Of a stretch of DNA of 22,106 nucleotides, positions 7,413 through 14,025 are shown piece by piece. The notes beneath the pieces were generated by a model. That model did no database searches and was not told the origin of the DNA. It worked only from the letters and a program-made list of their open reading frames with translations. The stretch covers positions 1-22,106 of the forward strand of contig CAZMCC010000067.1 of the NCBI GenBank assembly GCA_964564695.1. The letters run 5' to 3'. Position numbers and translations under genes: made by a program. The stretch comes from CAZMCC01 sp964564695 (GTDB taxonomy: Bacteria; Planctomycetota; Phycisphaerae; Phycisphaerales; UBA1924). The first letter of the stretch is position 1. Each line of letters opens with the position of its first letter.

Positions 7413-7964
7413 TTACGCCGCCTCGCGCTCGGCGTCGTTGAACCGGCGCTCCCAGCCCATCGGCCGGACGTTCGCGGGCGTGTCGGGCTTTTCCTTCCAG
7501 TCCTCGGCGGCCCGGATCGAGAGCTCGCTCGCCATCGTCTTGCGGTAACCCAGCAGGCGGATCACCTCGAGCACGTCCGTCCACGACGGGAACATCTTGT
7601 TGTTGGCCTTCTTGAACTCGTCGATGGCCTTCACGAACAGGAACTGCTCGCTCGTGAGTTCGCCTTCCTCGGCCGAGCGCGTGAAGTCGCTGCGCCGGCG
7701 GCCCGCGCCGCGACGCCGTTCGAGGCCGGTCAGATCGCGAAGGGCGTCGGTGGCCCCGGCCTCGCTGGCCACGGGATTCGCGTCGCGCATGGCACGCCGA
7801 TCAAGGCCCATGCGGGGGTCGATCACGCCGCCTTCGGCGCGGAGGACGTCGCGACGCCCTGCGGGGCCGAGGTTCTGGCTGGCCTTGTCGCCGGCTCGCC
7901 GGTCGGGCCGGGAGTTGCTGGAATTCTTGGGGGACGACCCGTCGTGCTCGTTCTGGACACTCAC
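7413..7964 (-). CDS. Conserved planctomycete-type hypothetical protein
   Basis: The product is 183 residues if started at GTG 7964, which has GAGGTG six bases upstream; an in-frame ATG at 8042 lacks such a site. Residues 1-95 are low-complexity, polar and Arg-rich, probably disordered. The C-terminal 85 residues are the conserved part: ELTSEQFLFVKAIDEFKKAN, then FPSWTDVLEVIRLLGYRK, and ending RPMGWERRFNDAEREAA. I believe this pattern (helix, FPSWTDVLEVL, LGYRK) recurs in many planctomycete proteins of unknown role, from memory only. Its basic, helical character would suit nucleic-acid binding, but no motif proves it. A decayed copy of its 3' end lies at 5565-5648. Confidence 0.7.
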   Translation of the reverse strand: MSVQNEHDGSSPKNSSNSRPDRRAGDKASQNLGPAGRRDVLRAEGGVIDPRMGLDRRAMRDANPVASEAGATDALRDLTGLERRRGAGRRRSDFTRSAEEGELTSEQFLFVKAIDEFKKANNKMFPSWTDVLEVIRLLGYRKTMASELSIRAAEDWKEKPDTPANVRPMGWERRFNDAEREAA

Positions 7965-8069
7965 CGTGGCACCTCGGGCCCTTGGTGACGGGCCGGCTCG
8001 ACCGAGCCGTCCCTTTCGCCGCTGCGGCCCGGCACACGTCACGCCGAAGCCGCCGGCGAGAGGCCGGGC

Positions 8070-8399
8070 TCACAGGTCGTCGTCATCATCGTCCTCGCCC
8101 TCGGCGTCGTCGCCCTCTTCTTCGTCGTCGTCGAGGAATTCGTCGTCCTCATCCTCAAACTCGTCGTCGTCCTCGAATTCCTCGTCGTCGTCAAAGTCGC
8201 CGTCGCCGTCAAAGCCGTCCTCATCGTCGTCGTCGTCACCGGCCAGGGGTCCCTGGACCGGGGCGCCGACCCAGCGCGTGCCGACGCCGCTGGAGGTCCA
8301 GCGGCCGGCGGGGTCAACCCCGCTGCGCCACGGCGCGGAGACCCGCACAGGCTCTCCTGCCACACCCCGCCCGACCTTCTTCAAGAGTTCGCTCGCCAT
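8070..8399 (-). CDS. Small protein with long polyacidic C-terminal tail
   Basis: The product is 109 residues from ATG 8399, which has GGGAG seven bases upstream. Residues 1-54 (MASELLKKVGRGVAGEPVRV onward) form a small basic/neutral segment with several Trp and Gly residues. Residues 55-109 are almost only Asp, Glu, Gly and Phe (runs such as DDEEFEDD and EGEDDDDDDL). The tail is coded by GTC/CTC-type trinucleotide runs (minus-strand GAC/GAG), so it is prone to length change. It is cytosolic with no signal peptide. Acidic tails of this type are known to shield nucleic-acid-binding surfaces or bind divalent metal; which applies here cannot be told. It lies 105 bp upstream of the 183-residue hypothetical in the same direction, possibly one operon. 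Confidence 0.6.
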   Translation of the reverse strand: MASELLKKVGRGVAGEPVRVSAPWRSGVDPAGRWTSSGVGTRWVGAPVQGPLAGDDDDDEDGFDGDGDFDDDEEFEDDDEFEDEDDEFLDDDEEEGDDAEGEDDDDDDL

Positions 8400-8768
8400 G
8401 GCTTGCTCCCACCCGGGATCTGAATCCCCGTGCAACTGTCTTCTACATCAACTCCGGTGCCGTCAAATCACCGGTTACACATGACCCGTCGCTCGCCCCC
8501 ACGTCCCCACCCGCGTCCCCCCCCGCGTCCGCACCGTTCGACACCCAAGGGCCCACAAGGCCCAAGGCTACTCACATCCCCCACCGCGAACCACGCCCGC
8601 CTCGGGAGCGTTTTGTCTCGCACCCGATTCACCCGGCGGCGCTTCGCGGTTCCACTTTCCGCACTTCCGCGCGGGGGGCGCGGGGGGGGTGCGGTCTGTG
8701 GGGGGGTCCGCGAAGGGCGGTAGACTACAACCCTTCCGCGCCGTGTCAACTCCCCCTCCCCGGGGCTT
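8400..8768. other. 369-bp non-coding spacer with G-rich tract
   Basis: This spacer separates two divergent transcription units. I see no credible gene in it: open frames there are Pro/Arg/Ser-rich artefacts of GC bias. From 8674 to about 8725 the plus strand has four G-runs of 6, 8, 7 and 3 bases in 40 nt, enough for a G-quadruplex, just upstream of the rightward membrane operon. A TAGACT at 8721-8726 could be a -10 element for that operon, but no good -35 is visible. Confidence 0.4.
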
Positions 8769-9419
8769 GTGCTCCCAGTCTTCCCCATCGAGGCCCGCTT
8801 GCCAACCGATCACGCCCCTCCACCCCCTCCACCCCCCCCACCCGCACCGCCACCGGTGCCGTCCGTCGAGCCCGACCAGTGGCAGCCCGTCGCCGCGATT
8901 CTCGCCGTGCTCGTGCCGGGGCTGGGTCACGCCTATTTGGGTGAAACTCGTCGGGCGGCGTACATCGGCGTGGGTGTGCTCGGGCTGTTCTTCGGCGGGC
9001 TGCTGATCGGCGGGCTCGACTCGGTGGACCGCAAGGAGGCCAAGGTCTGGTTCTTCGGGCAGGCGCTGGTCGGCCCGATCGCGTTCGGCGTCGACGCGAT
9101 TCACCAGCACTGGTTCAAGGCCTACGACGGCCCGATCACCTCGACGCAGGACCTGGCCGAGCGTCCCAAGCGCAACCCGGGCCCGAACGAGGTCATCCGC
9201 GTCGAGCAGGTCCAGATCTCGACCGGCTTTGCCGGCATGATGAACGCGAACGTGCCGTTCATCCGCCCCGCGGCCCCCGGCGAGCTGCCGCCGATCACGA
9301 CGAGCCTGGGGCGCGTCAACGAGCTGGGGACGCTGTACTCGACGATCGCGGGCATGTTGAACCTCATCGTGATCATCGACGCGGCCTACCGCGGTCGTCG
9401 TCGGAAGGGGGTCGCGTGA
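8769..9419 (+). CDS. Planctomycete integral membrane protein (DUF6677-like)
   Basis: The product is 216 residues, started at GTG 8769 with a weak GGGG ribosome site; the exact start is uncertain. Residues 16-31 are a proline-rich linker. Hydrophobic segments follow at about 41-57 (AAILAVLVPGLGHAYLG), 63-83 and 95-111, and again at 188-206 (LYSTIAGMLNLIVIIDAAY), so three or four membrane helices are predicted. The PGLGHxYxG motif resembles TM2-type membrane proteins, and the C-terminal GTLYxxxAGMLNLxxIxDA block is what I recall of DUF6677, restricted to planctomycetes. Biochemical function unknown. Its stop codon overlaps the start of the next gene, indicating translational coupling. Confidence 0.72.
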   Translation: MLPVFPIEARLPTDHAPPPPPPPPPAPPPVPSVEPDQWQPVAAILAVLVPGLGHAYLGETRRAAYIGVGVLGLFFGGLLIGGLDSVDRKEAKVWFFGQALVGPIAFGVDAIHQHWFKAYDGPITSTQDLAERPKRNPGPNEVIRVEQVQISTGFAGMMNANVPFIRPAAPGELPPITTSLGRVNELGTLYSTIAGMLNLIVIIDAAYRGRRRKGVA

Positions 9420-9667
9420 TGCTCTCGAGCACAGTGCTGGCGTGGCGTCCGTTCCTGGACCCGATCCACATTCACGACCACTGGTACCTGCTGCTGGTGC
9501 CGCTGGCGATCGGGATCGCGATCGCGTACAAGGCGGTGCGGGTGCCCGACCCGCGGAAGTTCTGGCGCCCCGTGGCGGAGTTTGCGTTCCTGATCGTGGC
9601 GGGAATGATCGGGCTGGGGCTGGCGACGTATCTGTTCGTTGAGGTGTTTGCGGCTGCGGTGGGTTGA
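9419..9667 (+). CDS. Small inner-membrane protein coupled to the upstream gene
   Basis: The product is 82 residues, beginning at the ATG that overlaps the upstream TGA (TGATG); GGAAGGGGG lies about eight bases before it. GTG at 9416 is an equally close alternative. Two hydrophobic helices are clear: WYLLLVPLAIGIAIAY and FAFLIVAGMIGLGLATYLFV. A His-rich loop (IHIHDHW) lies at the start of the first, and a basic loop (RVPDPRKFWR) lies between them. The tight overlap suggests the two membrane proteins work together, perhaps as a complex. I do not recognise a named family. Confidence 0.7.
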   Translation: MLSSTVLAWRPFLDPIHIHDHWYLLLVPLAIGIAIAYKAVRVPDPRKFWRPVAEFAFLIVAGMIGLGLATYLFVEVFAAAVG

Positions 9668-9670
9668 AGA

Positions 9671-9750
9671 AACGCGATAACGCTGGTACGCGATAACGCG
9701 ATAAATTGATGCACTCGCGGGCGAGTGTTTTTATTTATCGCGTTATCGCG
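9671..9750. repeat. 17-bp inverted repeat of the CGCGATAACGCGATAAA family
   Basis: CGCGATAACGCGATAAA (9689-9705) and its exact complement (9734-9750) enclose a terminator hairpin. A partial direct copy, AACGCGATAACG, precedes at 9671-9682. One arm of the same family lies at 262-275. The structure fills the whole gap between the membrane operon (+) and the terminase (-), which converge here. Confidence 0.65.
9712..9732 (+). terminator. Terminator of the membrane-protein operon
   Basis: CACTCG (9712-9717) and CGAGTG (9722-9727) form a hairpin with a CGGG loop followed by TTTTT (9728-9732). The T-run is on the plus strand, 45 bp after the stop at 9667. The surrounding 17-bp inverted repeat could extend the stem. 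Confidence 0.7.
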
Positions 9751-9764
9751 TTTCCGCGTTGGTC

Positions 9765-11498
9765 TCACGCCCACCTCGACATCTTCGCGGTCGTGAACAC
9801 GTCGAGGCCGACCACGAGGTATCGCAGCGCGTCGGCGGCGTGGTCGGCGCCGTCCTTGACGGGGTCGAGGGATTCGGGTTTGTCTTCGGGGAAGTGGTAC
9901 TTCTCGAGCGACTCGATAAGGTTTCGGCAGCGGGCGTGGATGAGCAGACGCGGCGGGGAGGCGTCGGCGGGGGCGAGTCGCCAGCGGACGAGGGAGAGGC
10001 CGGGGTGCAGGCCGTGCTGGCGGTCGCGGACTTTGAAGCCGGCGGTGCGGAGCATGTCGGCGCAGCTGGTGCCGGTGATGGCGCTGCGCTGTTCGCCGGC
10101 GGGGTCGGCGCCGATCCAGGTGGGGTCGCCCCAGGCGCGGACCCAGGGTGACGCCCGCAGTCGCGCGATGTGATCGGGGACGGTGGTCTCCTTGGCGACC
10201 AGTTCGTCGAGGATGGTGATGAGGGTTCGTGCGCCCCCCGCACCCCTCCCGTCGGGCTCGGTGTCGATGCGGGCGATGAGGATGACGGTGTCGGCGCGGT
10301 AGCCGTAGTCCATGCCGCAGACGAGTTCGATGCGGTCGCGGCGCCGGCCGGCCTCGGGATTGAGGGCGTCGAAGGGCTCGTCGCTGACAACCGGCGGCTC
10401 GTGGCCGGAAGTGATGACGTGGCGGGCCGGGTTGAACTCGGGGTACACGCTCGCGCCCCGGCGCGGGCGGAGGCAGAGCATCTCGGCCTGCCAGGCGCCA
10501 ATGTCAACGCGCGACTTCATCGCGACGGCGTCGGCAACGCTCACGTGCCCGCCTTCACCGGGGGCTCGCTCCTTGGCCCGCCCGGCGCAGTCGTCGTGGA
10601 GGTTGCATGTCAGGCAGGCGTGCTCGTCCGTGCAGCGCTCGAGGACATCGAGGACGCCCCAGCGGAAGAGGCGCCGGGGCGGGTTCGAGGTGGGCGCGGG
10701 GAGCGTGGCGGTGCGGACGGCGGAGCCGACGACGTCCCACATGAGGCCGTAGGGCTTGTGCATGGTGCTGAGGGCCTCGATGCTGCCGCGGACCCACTGG
10801 CCCCAGGGGCCGGCTTTCTCGCAACGCATCGAGCGGGTGGTGAGCTGAGCGGCGGCCCAGAGTTCGCGCTCGAAGAGCTCGACCTCGTCGCAGCGGAGTT
10901 TCTGGACGCGTGTGCCGCGGACGCTGGACTCGGATTGGGCGAGGACCTCGACGCGGGAGGTGTTGGAGAGACGGAGGCCCCGGGTAGTGGGTTTGCCGTC
11001 GACCAGTTCCGCGAGGAGGGGGATCTCGAAGAGTCGCCGCAGGTGCTCGTACATGCGGCGCGACTGCTCGAGCGAGCCGCCGAGGATGCGGACCTCGATG
11101 CCGGGCTTGAAGACAAGGTCGAGGACAGTGGCGACGGCCCCGAGAAAGGTCTTGCCGCCGCCGCGGTTGGCCCAGACGACGCAGTCGGCCGGGCGCACGG
11201 CGGCGAGCGGGCGCGGCTCGCCTGGTCGCAGGTCGCCGCGGGCGACATGGCCCTCGAAGAAGGTGTGGTAGAGGTAGTCCATGGGGGCGTCGCTGACGCC
11301 GTGGTCGAGGAGCGGCGTAAGGGCGACGTCGGCGCCCAGGACCTCGCGGACGAAGCGGTGGAGAGCGACGCGCCCCTCGGGGGGCTTGGCGGGGTCGAAT
11401 GCGGCGGGCGTGTCGGGGCCGCCGGGGATGTCGGGTGTGTCGGGCGTGTCGGGCGTGTTGGCGCACGCGGCGTCGGGCTTCGGAAGACGAAGGGTCAT
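9765..11498 (-). CDS. Phage-type terminase large subunit with four-cysteine insert
   Basis: The product is 577 residues; the ATG at 11498 has a strong GGGGAGGTG ribosome site. Terminase large subunits are the ATP-driven motors and nucleases that package phage DNA. The ATPase shows Walker A ANRGGGKT (110-117) and Walker B LRCDEVE (201-207). The RNase H-like nuclease shows GMDYGY (Asp397), ADPAG (Asp465) and DGADHAADALRYLV (549-562), so all expected acidic residues are present and the enzyme looks active. Between the two domains is Cys289-x5-Cys295-x2-Cys298-x5-Cys304, a probable zinc or iron-sulfur knuckle. Residues 13-31 are a TPD/IPG repeat from a 9-bp tandem array. No portal or capsid gene accompanies it in the window. 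It is the last gene of the leftward cluster, 65 bp after a 58-codon gene. Confidence 0.88.
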   Translation of the reverse strand: MTLRLPKPDAACANTPDTPDTPDIPGGPDTPAAFDPAKPPEGRVALHRFVREVLGADVALTPLLDHGVSDAPMDYLYHTFFEGHVARGDLRPGEPRPLAAVRPADCVVWANRGGGKTFLGAVATVLDLVFKPGIEVRILGGSLEQSRRMYEHLRRLFEIPLLAELVDGKPTTRGLRLSNTSRVEVLAQSESSVRGTRVQKLRCDEVELFERELWAAAQLTTRSMRCEKAGPWGQWVRGSIEALSTMHKPYGLMWDVVGSAVRTATLPAPTSNPPRRLFRWGVLDVLERCTDEHACLTCNLHDDCAGRAKERAPGEGGHVSVADAVAMKSRVDIGAWQAEMLCLRPRRGASVYPEFNPARHVITSGHEPPVVSDEPFDALNPEAGRRRDRIELVCGMDYGYRADTVILIARIDTEPDGRGAGGARTLITILDELVAKETTVPDHIARLRASPWVRAWGDPTWIGADPAGEQRSAITGTSCADMLRTAGFKVRDRQHGLHPGLSLVRWRLAPADASPPRLLIHARCRNLIESLEKYHFPEDKPESLDPVKDGADHAADALRYLVVGLDVFTTAKMSRWA

Positions 11499-11555
11499 GG
11501 GTCACCTCCCCGGGGCGATGGATGTGTCGGGCTTGTGGGGTGTGTCGGGCGTGAG
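11411..11555. repeat. TGTCGGGCG minisatellite across the terminase start
   Basis: Variants of the 9-bp unit TGTCGGGCG or TGTCGGGTG recur at 11411-11460 inside the terminase gene, where they encode its TPD-rich N-terminus. They recur at 11523-11553 upstream of its start codon, interrupted by the ribosome site. Such arrays change length by slippage. Confidence 0.5.
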
Positions 11556-11563
11556 TTGTCGGG

Positions 11564-11740
11564 TTACTTCGTGCGGCGCGAGAGGCCGAGGGCGGCGCGG
11601 AGGGCCGTGCTGCGGTCGGGGGCGTAGCGGCGGAGTTTTTTCAGGATGCGCTCTCGGTCGCCGGCGGAGAGGAAGAAGGTGAGGGCGTGGGGGAGGGAGT
11701 CGGGGGTGGGTGCGGGGCGGGGTTGGGGTGGTGTGGGCAT
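11564..11740 (-). CDS. 58-residue basic helical protein upstream of terminase
   Basis: The product is 58 residues. The ATG at 11740 has GGAG six bases upstream; the in-frame ATG at 11752 has no such site, and anything earlier would run through the intergenic repeat. After a Pro-rich leader, residues 17-55 form two or three helices: HALTFFLSAGDRERILKKLR, then APDRSTALRAALGLSRR. The basic, compact helical shape and position immediately before the large subunit would suit a terminase small-subunit or other DNA-binding role, but no family was recognised and this is inference. It is separated from the ATPase-GNAT gene by 98 bp of repeat DNA. Confidence 0.55.
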   Translation of the reverse strand: MPTPPQPRPAPTPDSLPHALTFFLSAGDRERILKKLRRYAPDRSTALRAALGLSRRTK

Positions 11741-11760
11741 GGGAAACTCCATGTGCGCGG

Positions 11761-11923
11761 AGATCCCCCTCCGCAACGCGGAGGGGGACCGGTCGCAGCG
11801 GCGTTCAGCCGATGCGACCAGGGGGAGGGGTGAGGGCTTTACGAATGCACGACGCCCTCCCCCTCTTTTGCACGGCTGGACGCCGAGCGAACATTTCCCC
11901 CTCCGCGTTGCGGAGGGGGATCT
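11761..11923. repeat. Inverted pair of composite palindromic repeats
   Basis: A 28-base palindromic unit at 11761-11788 (AGATCCCCCTCCGC onward) is repeated as its exact complement at 11896-11923, 107 bp away. Next to each unit is a second hairpin with core CGGC-loop-GCCG: 11799-11811 (flanked by pairing GGTCGCA and TGCGACC) and 11874-11886. The middle carries AGGGGTGAGGGCTT (11826-11839), also present at 43-56. The same two-hairpin unit recurs at 21992-22051. The pair separates the 58-residue gene from the ATPase-GNAT gene and overlaps the latter's 3' end. Confidence 0.75.
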
Positions 11924-13362
11924 ACGTGCGCGTACGCGACGAGCGGCGCTGCCAGTGCTCTCCACGCGGCTTGCGCGACGTGCTCGATCGGCGCATCGGC
12001 GAGCGACCTCGTCGCACGGCTCGCCCGGGCCCAGTGGCGGAGTTCGCGGGTGATGAAACGGGCGCGCCGGGAGGTGCCCAGGAGGAGGCGCGAGACAGGC
12101 GGGTCGTCGTGGGAACGCCCGTTGAGATCGGCCGCGGCGATCGCGTCGGCGAGGCGGGCGTCGCGCTGGCTCGGGGCGAGGGTGTACTCGGTCATGCCGG
12201 CGCGGCGGAAGAACGGGCAGCAGACGCCCATCGCGGCGACCGCCTCGGTCGCGGGGGTGAGCGGGGATCGGAGGTATTCGCGGACGAGGGCGGTGGCGAC
12301 GCCGCTGGCGCGACGGCGTGGGTCGACGATCACGCGCGAGATGCAGCGCAGCTCGGCGTTGAGTCGTGTGGCCGCGGTGCGACGATCGGGGGCGCGGTAG
12401 CGCCCGGGCCAGGCGAGCTCGCGCCAGCGCCCGTTGAGCGTGGGCATCGAGACGACGAGGACGCCGGCGGGGCGGGAGGGATTGTGGGGGTTGGGGGGGT
12501 CGTCGGGGTCGTCGGGGTCGTCGGCGCGGAGCACGCGGGCGACGCAGGCGGGCTCGCCGGCGCGGTAGTGAAAGCGGGCGAGGGCGCGGTAGTCGTCGAT
12601 CGTGCCTTCGCGGATGGTGACGTGGTCGTCGGCAGGTTCGTCCGAGGTGTCGTCGAGGACGCGGATACGTGCCGGCGCGCCCAGATCGAACTCACCGACG
12701 ATGTCGGGGCGGAGTGACTCGGCGAGGTCGGCGTGGCTGGTGGCGACAATGACGACCGGGGCGGCGCTGGCGGCACAGGCCGAGGCGCTCAGGCGGTTGA
12801 CCCAGCGGCGCAGCCCGCGGGCCACACACTGTGCCGTGGCGCGGTCGAGGATCGCGGCGAACTCGTCGATGACGAGAAGCGCGGGCGTGCGCGAGCGGGC
12901 GCGTTCGATGCGCTCGGCGAGGATGGCGAGGGCGAGGCGGAGGCGCTGGCCGTCGGAGAGCTCGCCCGGCGTGAGGGAGAAGAGCGTGGCGTCGGCGAGC
13001 CCGAAGGCGGCGAGGGTGCGGAGGGCTTCGGGGAGCGGGGCGCGGAAGCAGTCGACGATCGGGCGGGCACGGGCGGCGAGGGACGCGAGCTCGCGGGCGT
13101 CGAGGGCGTGGATCGATGAGCGGGCGCGGGCGAGGTTGGCGAGTTCGCGCAGGGCGGAGGACTTGCCCGAGCCGCTGGGGCCGGTGAGGAGGATGAGTCG
13201 GCCGTCCTTGCCCCCCCTCCCGGGCCGATCGATGAGGAGATCGTGGATGTGCCGGGCCGCGGTCGCGGCGTGCTCAAGGGGCGTGGGCCCGCTTCGGGCG
13301 CCGTGAACACCGAACATCGCGGCGGCGCGGCGGGAGCGCGGCGTGGTGAGTGCAGCGGTCAT
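11839..13362 (-). CDS. ABC-type ATPase fused to GNAT acetyltransferase (COG2401-like)
   Basis: The product is 507 residues; the ATG at 13362 has GAGGTGG upstream and overlaps the previous stop codon (ATGA). Residues 30-235 are an ABC ATPase: Walker A GPSGSGKS (61-68), signature LSDGQR (135-140), Walker B LLVIDEF with Glu167 (162-168) and H-loop His210. Residues 245-400 are a GNAT domain with the acetyl-CoA loop VIVDPRRRASGVATALV (344-360) and GVCCPFFRRAGM (379-390). No membrane segment is present, so it is not a transporter. This order matches COG2401, 'ABC-type ATPase fused to a predicted acetyltransferase'. GNAT enzymes of phages include Mom, which modifies adenine in DNA, so a DNA-modifying role is conceivable but unproven. 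A DDPDDPDDP repeat interrupts the GNAT part, and residues 481-507 are encoded by intergenic repeat sequence. Confidence 0.82.
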   Translation of the reverse strand: MTAALTTPRSRRAAAMFGVHGARSGPTPLEHAATAARHIHDLLIDRPGRGGKDGRLILLTGPSGSGKSSALRELANLARARSSIHALDARELASLAARARPIVDCFRAPLPEALRTLAAFGLADATLFSLTPGELSDGQRLRLALAILAERIERARSRTPALLVIDEFAAILDRATAQCVARGLRRWVNRLSASACAASAAPVVIVATSHADLAESLRPDIVGEFDLGAPARIRVLDDTSDEPADDHVTIREGTIDDYRALARFHYRAGEPACVARVLRADDPDDPDDPPNPHNPSRPAGVLVVSMPTLNGRWRELAWPGRYRAPDRRTAATRLNAELRCISRVIVDPRRRASGVATALVREYLRSPLTPATEAVAAMGVCCPFFRRAGMTEYTLAPSQRDARLADAIAAADLNGRSHDDPPVSRLLLGTSRRARFITRELRHWARASRATRSLADAPIEHVAQAAWRALAAPLVAYAHVDPPPQRGGGNVRSASSRAKEGEGVVHS

Positions 13363-13934
13363 TGGGCCACCTCGACGAGCGCGGGCGCCGGGGCGCGATG
13401 AGGCCTTGTGCGTCGCGAGGGCTTCGTGCTGGAGGCGTAGATCGCCCGCAGCGCTTCGCGCTGGCTGCGAACGACGTGGTGGCTGAGGTTGAGCGAGATC
13501 GCGGCTTCGCGGAGGCTCAGGCCGTGCAGCACGCAGGCGACCGCCACGCGACGCATAGTGGGCTGCAGCGTGTCAATGTTGACGGCGACGTACGCGAAGA
13601 GGGGGTCGACGCAGCGGCGCGTGATGCGCCGCAGGCGCCGGCGGATCTGCGGGACATTCGAGTTGGCGGTATCGCCGGCCGCCGCGCCGAGCTCGGCGAT
13701 GGTGCGGACGAGCATGCGGTCGCGATAGACCGCGACGACGAGTGCGGCGTCGGCGGCGGAAAGGTGATCGGTGCGGCCGAGGATCATCTCGGCGAATTCG
13801 CGACGCTTGGCTTCGCCGCGTCCGCGATAGCGCCGGAGATCGAGGCCGGTGCTTTCGAGCGGCGCGTTGCCGAGCTCACTCGCACGCTCGTGTGCAGGCT
13901 CGCGGATTTTGCACAAATTCGTGGTCGTTCCCAT
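13359..13934 (-). CDS. Sigma-region-4-like helix-turn-helix protein
   Basis: The product is 191 residues. The ATG at 13934 has GGGGTG five bases upstream; GTG at 13940 is too close to that site. A helical N-terminal half (RRYRGRGEAKRREFAEMILG, then an SAADAALVVAVYRDRM helix) is followed by PLFAYVAVNIDTLQPTMRRV. The C-terminal HTH GLSLREAAISLNLSHHVVRS (138-157) then leads into helix QREALRAIY, closely resembling sigma region 4. It probably binds DNA as a regulator or recruits the operon's other proteins. It is the first gene of the leftward cluster, overlaps the ATPase-GNAT gene by four bases, and starts 20 bp from the operator array, so the divergent repressor probably controls it. Confidence 0.75.
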   Translation of the reverse strand: MGTTTNLCKIREPAHERASELGNAPLESTGLDLRRYRGRGEAKRREFAEMILGRTDHLSAADAALVVAVYRDRMLVRTIAELGAAAGDTANSNVPQIRRRLRRITRRCVDPLFAYVAVNIDTLQPTMRRVAVACVLHGLSLREAAISLNLSHHVVRSQREALRAIYASSTKPSRRTRPHRAPAPALVEVAQ

Positions 13935-13983
13935 TGCCACACCCCAGAAATGTGTTTACAATGTAGTAAACTTGCGATTCGTA

Positions 13984-14011
13984 GTTTTACCACATTGAGA
14001 ACAAAACGCAA
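13984..14011 (-). promoter_or_regulatory. Candidate promoter of the leftward cluster
   Basis: On the minus strand TTGCGT (14011-14006), a 16-bp spacer and TAAAAC (13989-13984) fit a sigma-70-type promoter. The -10 lies in operator site 2, and site 1 would cover the transcription start, so a bound repressor would block it. Confidence 0.35.
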
Positions 14012-14025
14012 GGGTTCTGTATGGT
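13995..14025 (+). promoter_or_regulatory. Candidate promoter of the repressor gene
   Basis: TTGAGA (13995-14000) and TATGGT (14020-14025), the latter preceded by TG, are 19 bp apart, which is longer than ideal. The -35 falls in operator site 2 and the -10 in site 3, an arrangement allowing autoregulation. Confidence 0.3.

Noticed and set aside
8400..8470. tRNA-like T-arm (GGGGATTCAGATCCC on the minus strand) with a nearby CCA
   Set aside because: The T-loop lacks the conserved bases, no matching 5' acceptor or anticodon arm is found, and the segment overlaps the leader of the acidic protein.
10170..11627. 485-codon plus-strand open frame opposite the terminase
   Set aside because: Gly/Val/Ala/Asp-rich with no motifs, while the minus strand carries every terminase motif.
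11761..11923. Repeat cluster considered as a CRISPR remnant
   Set aside because: Copies are inverted, not direct, with no regular spacers and no cas genes.
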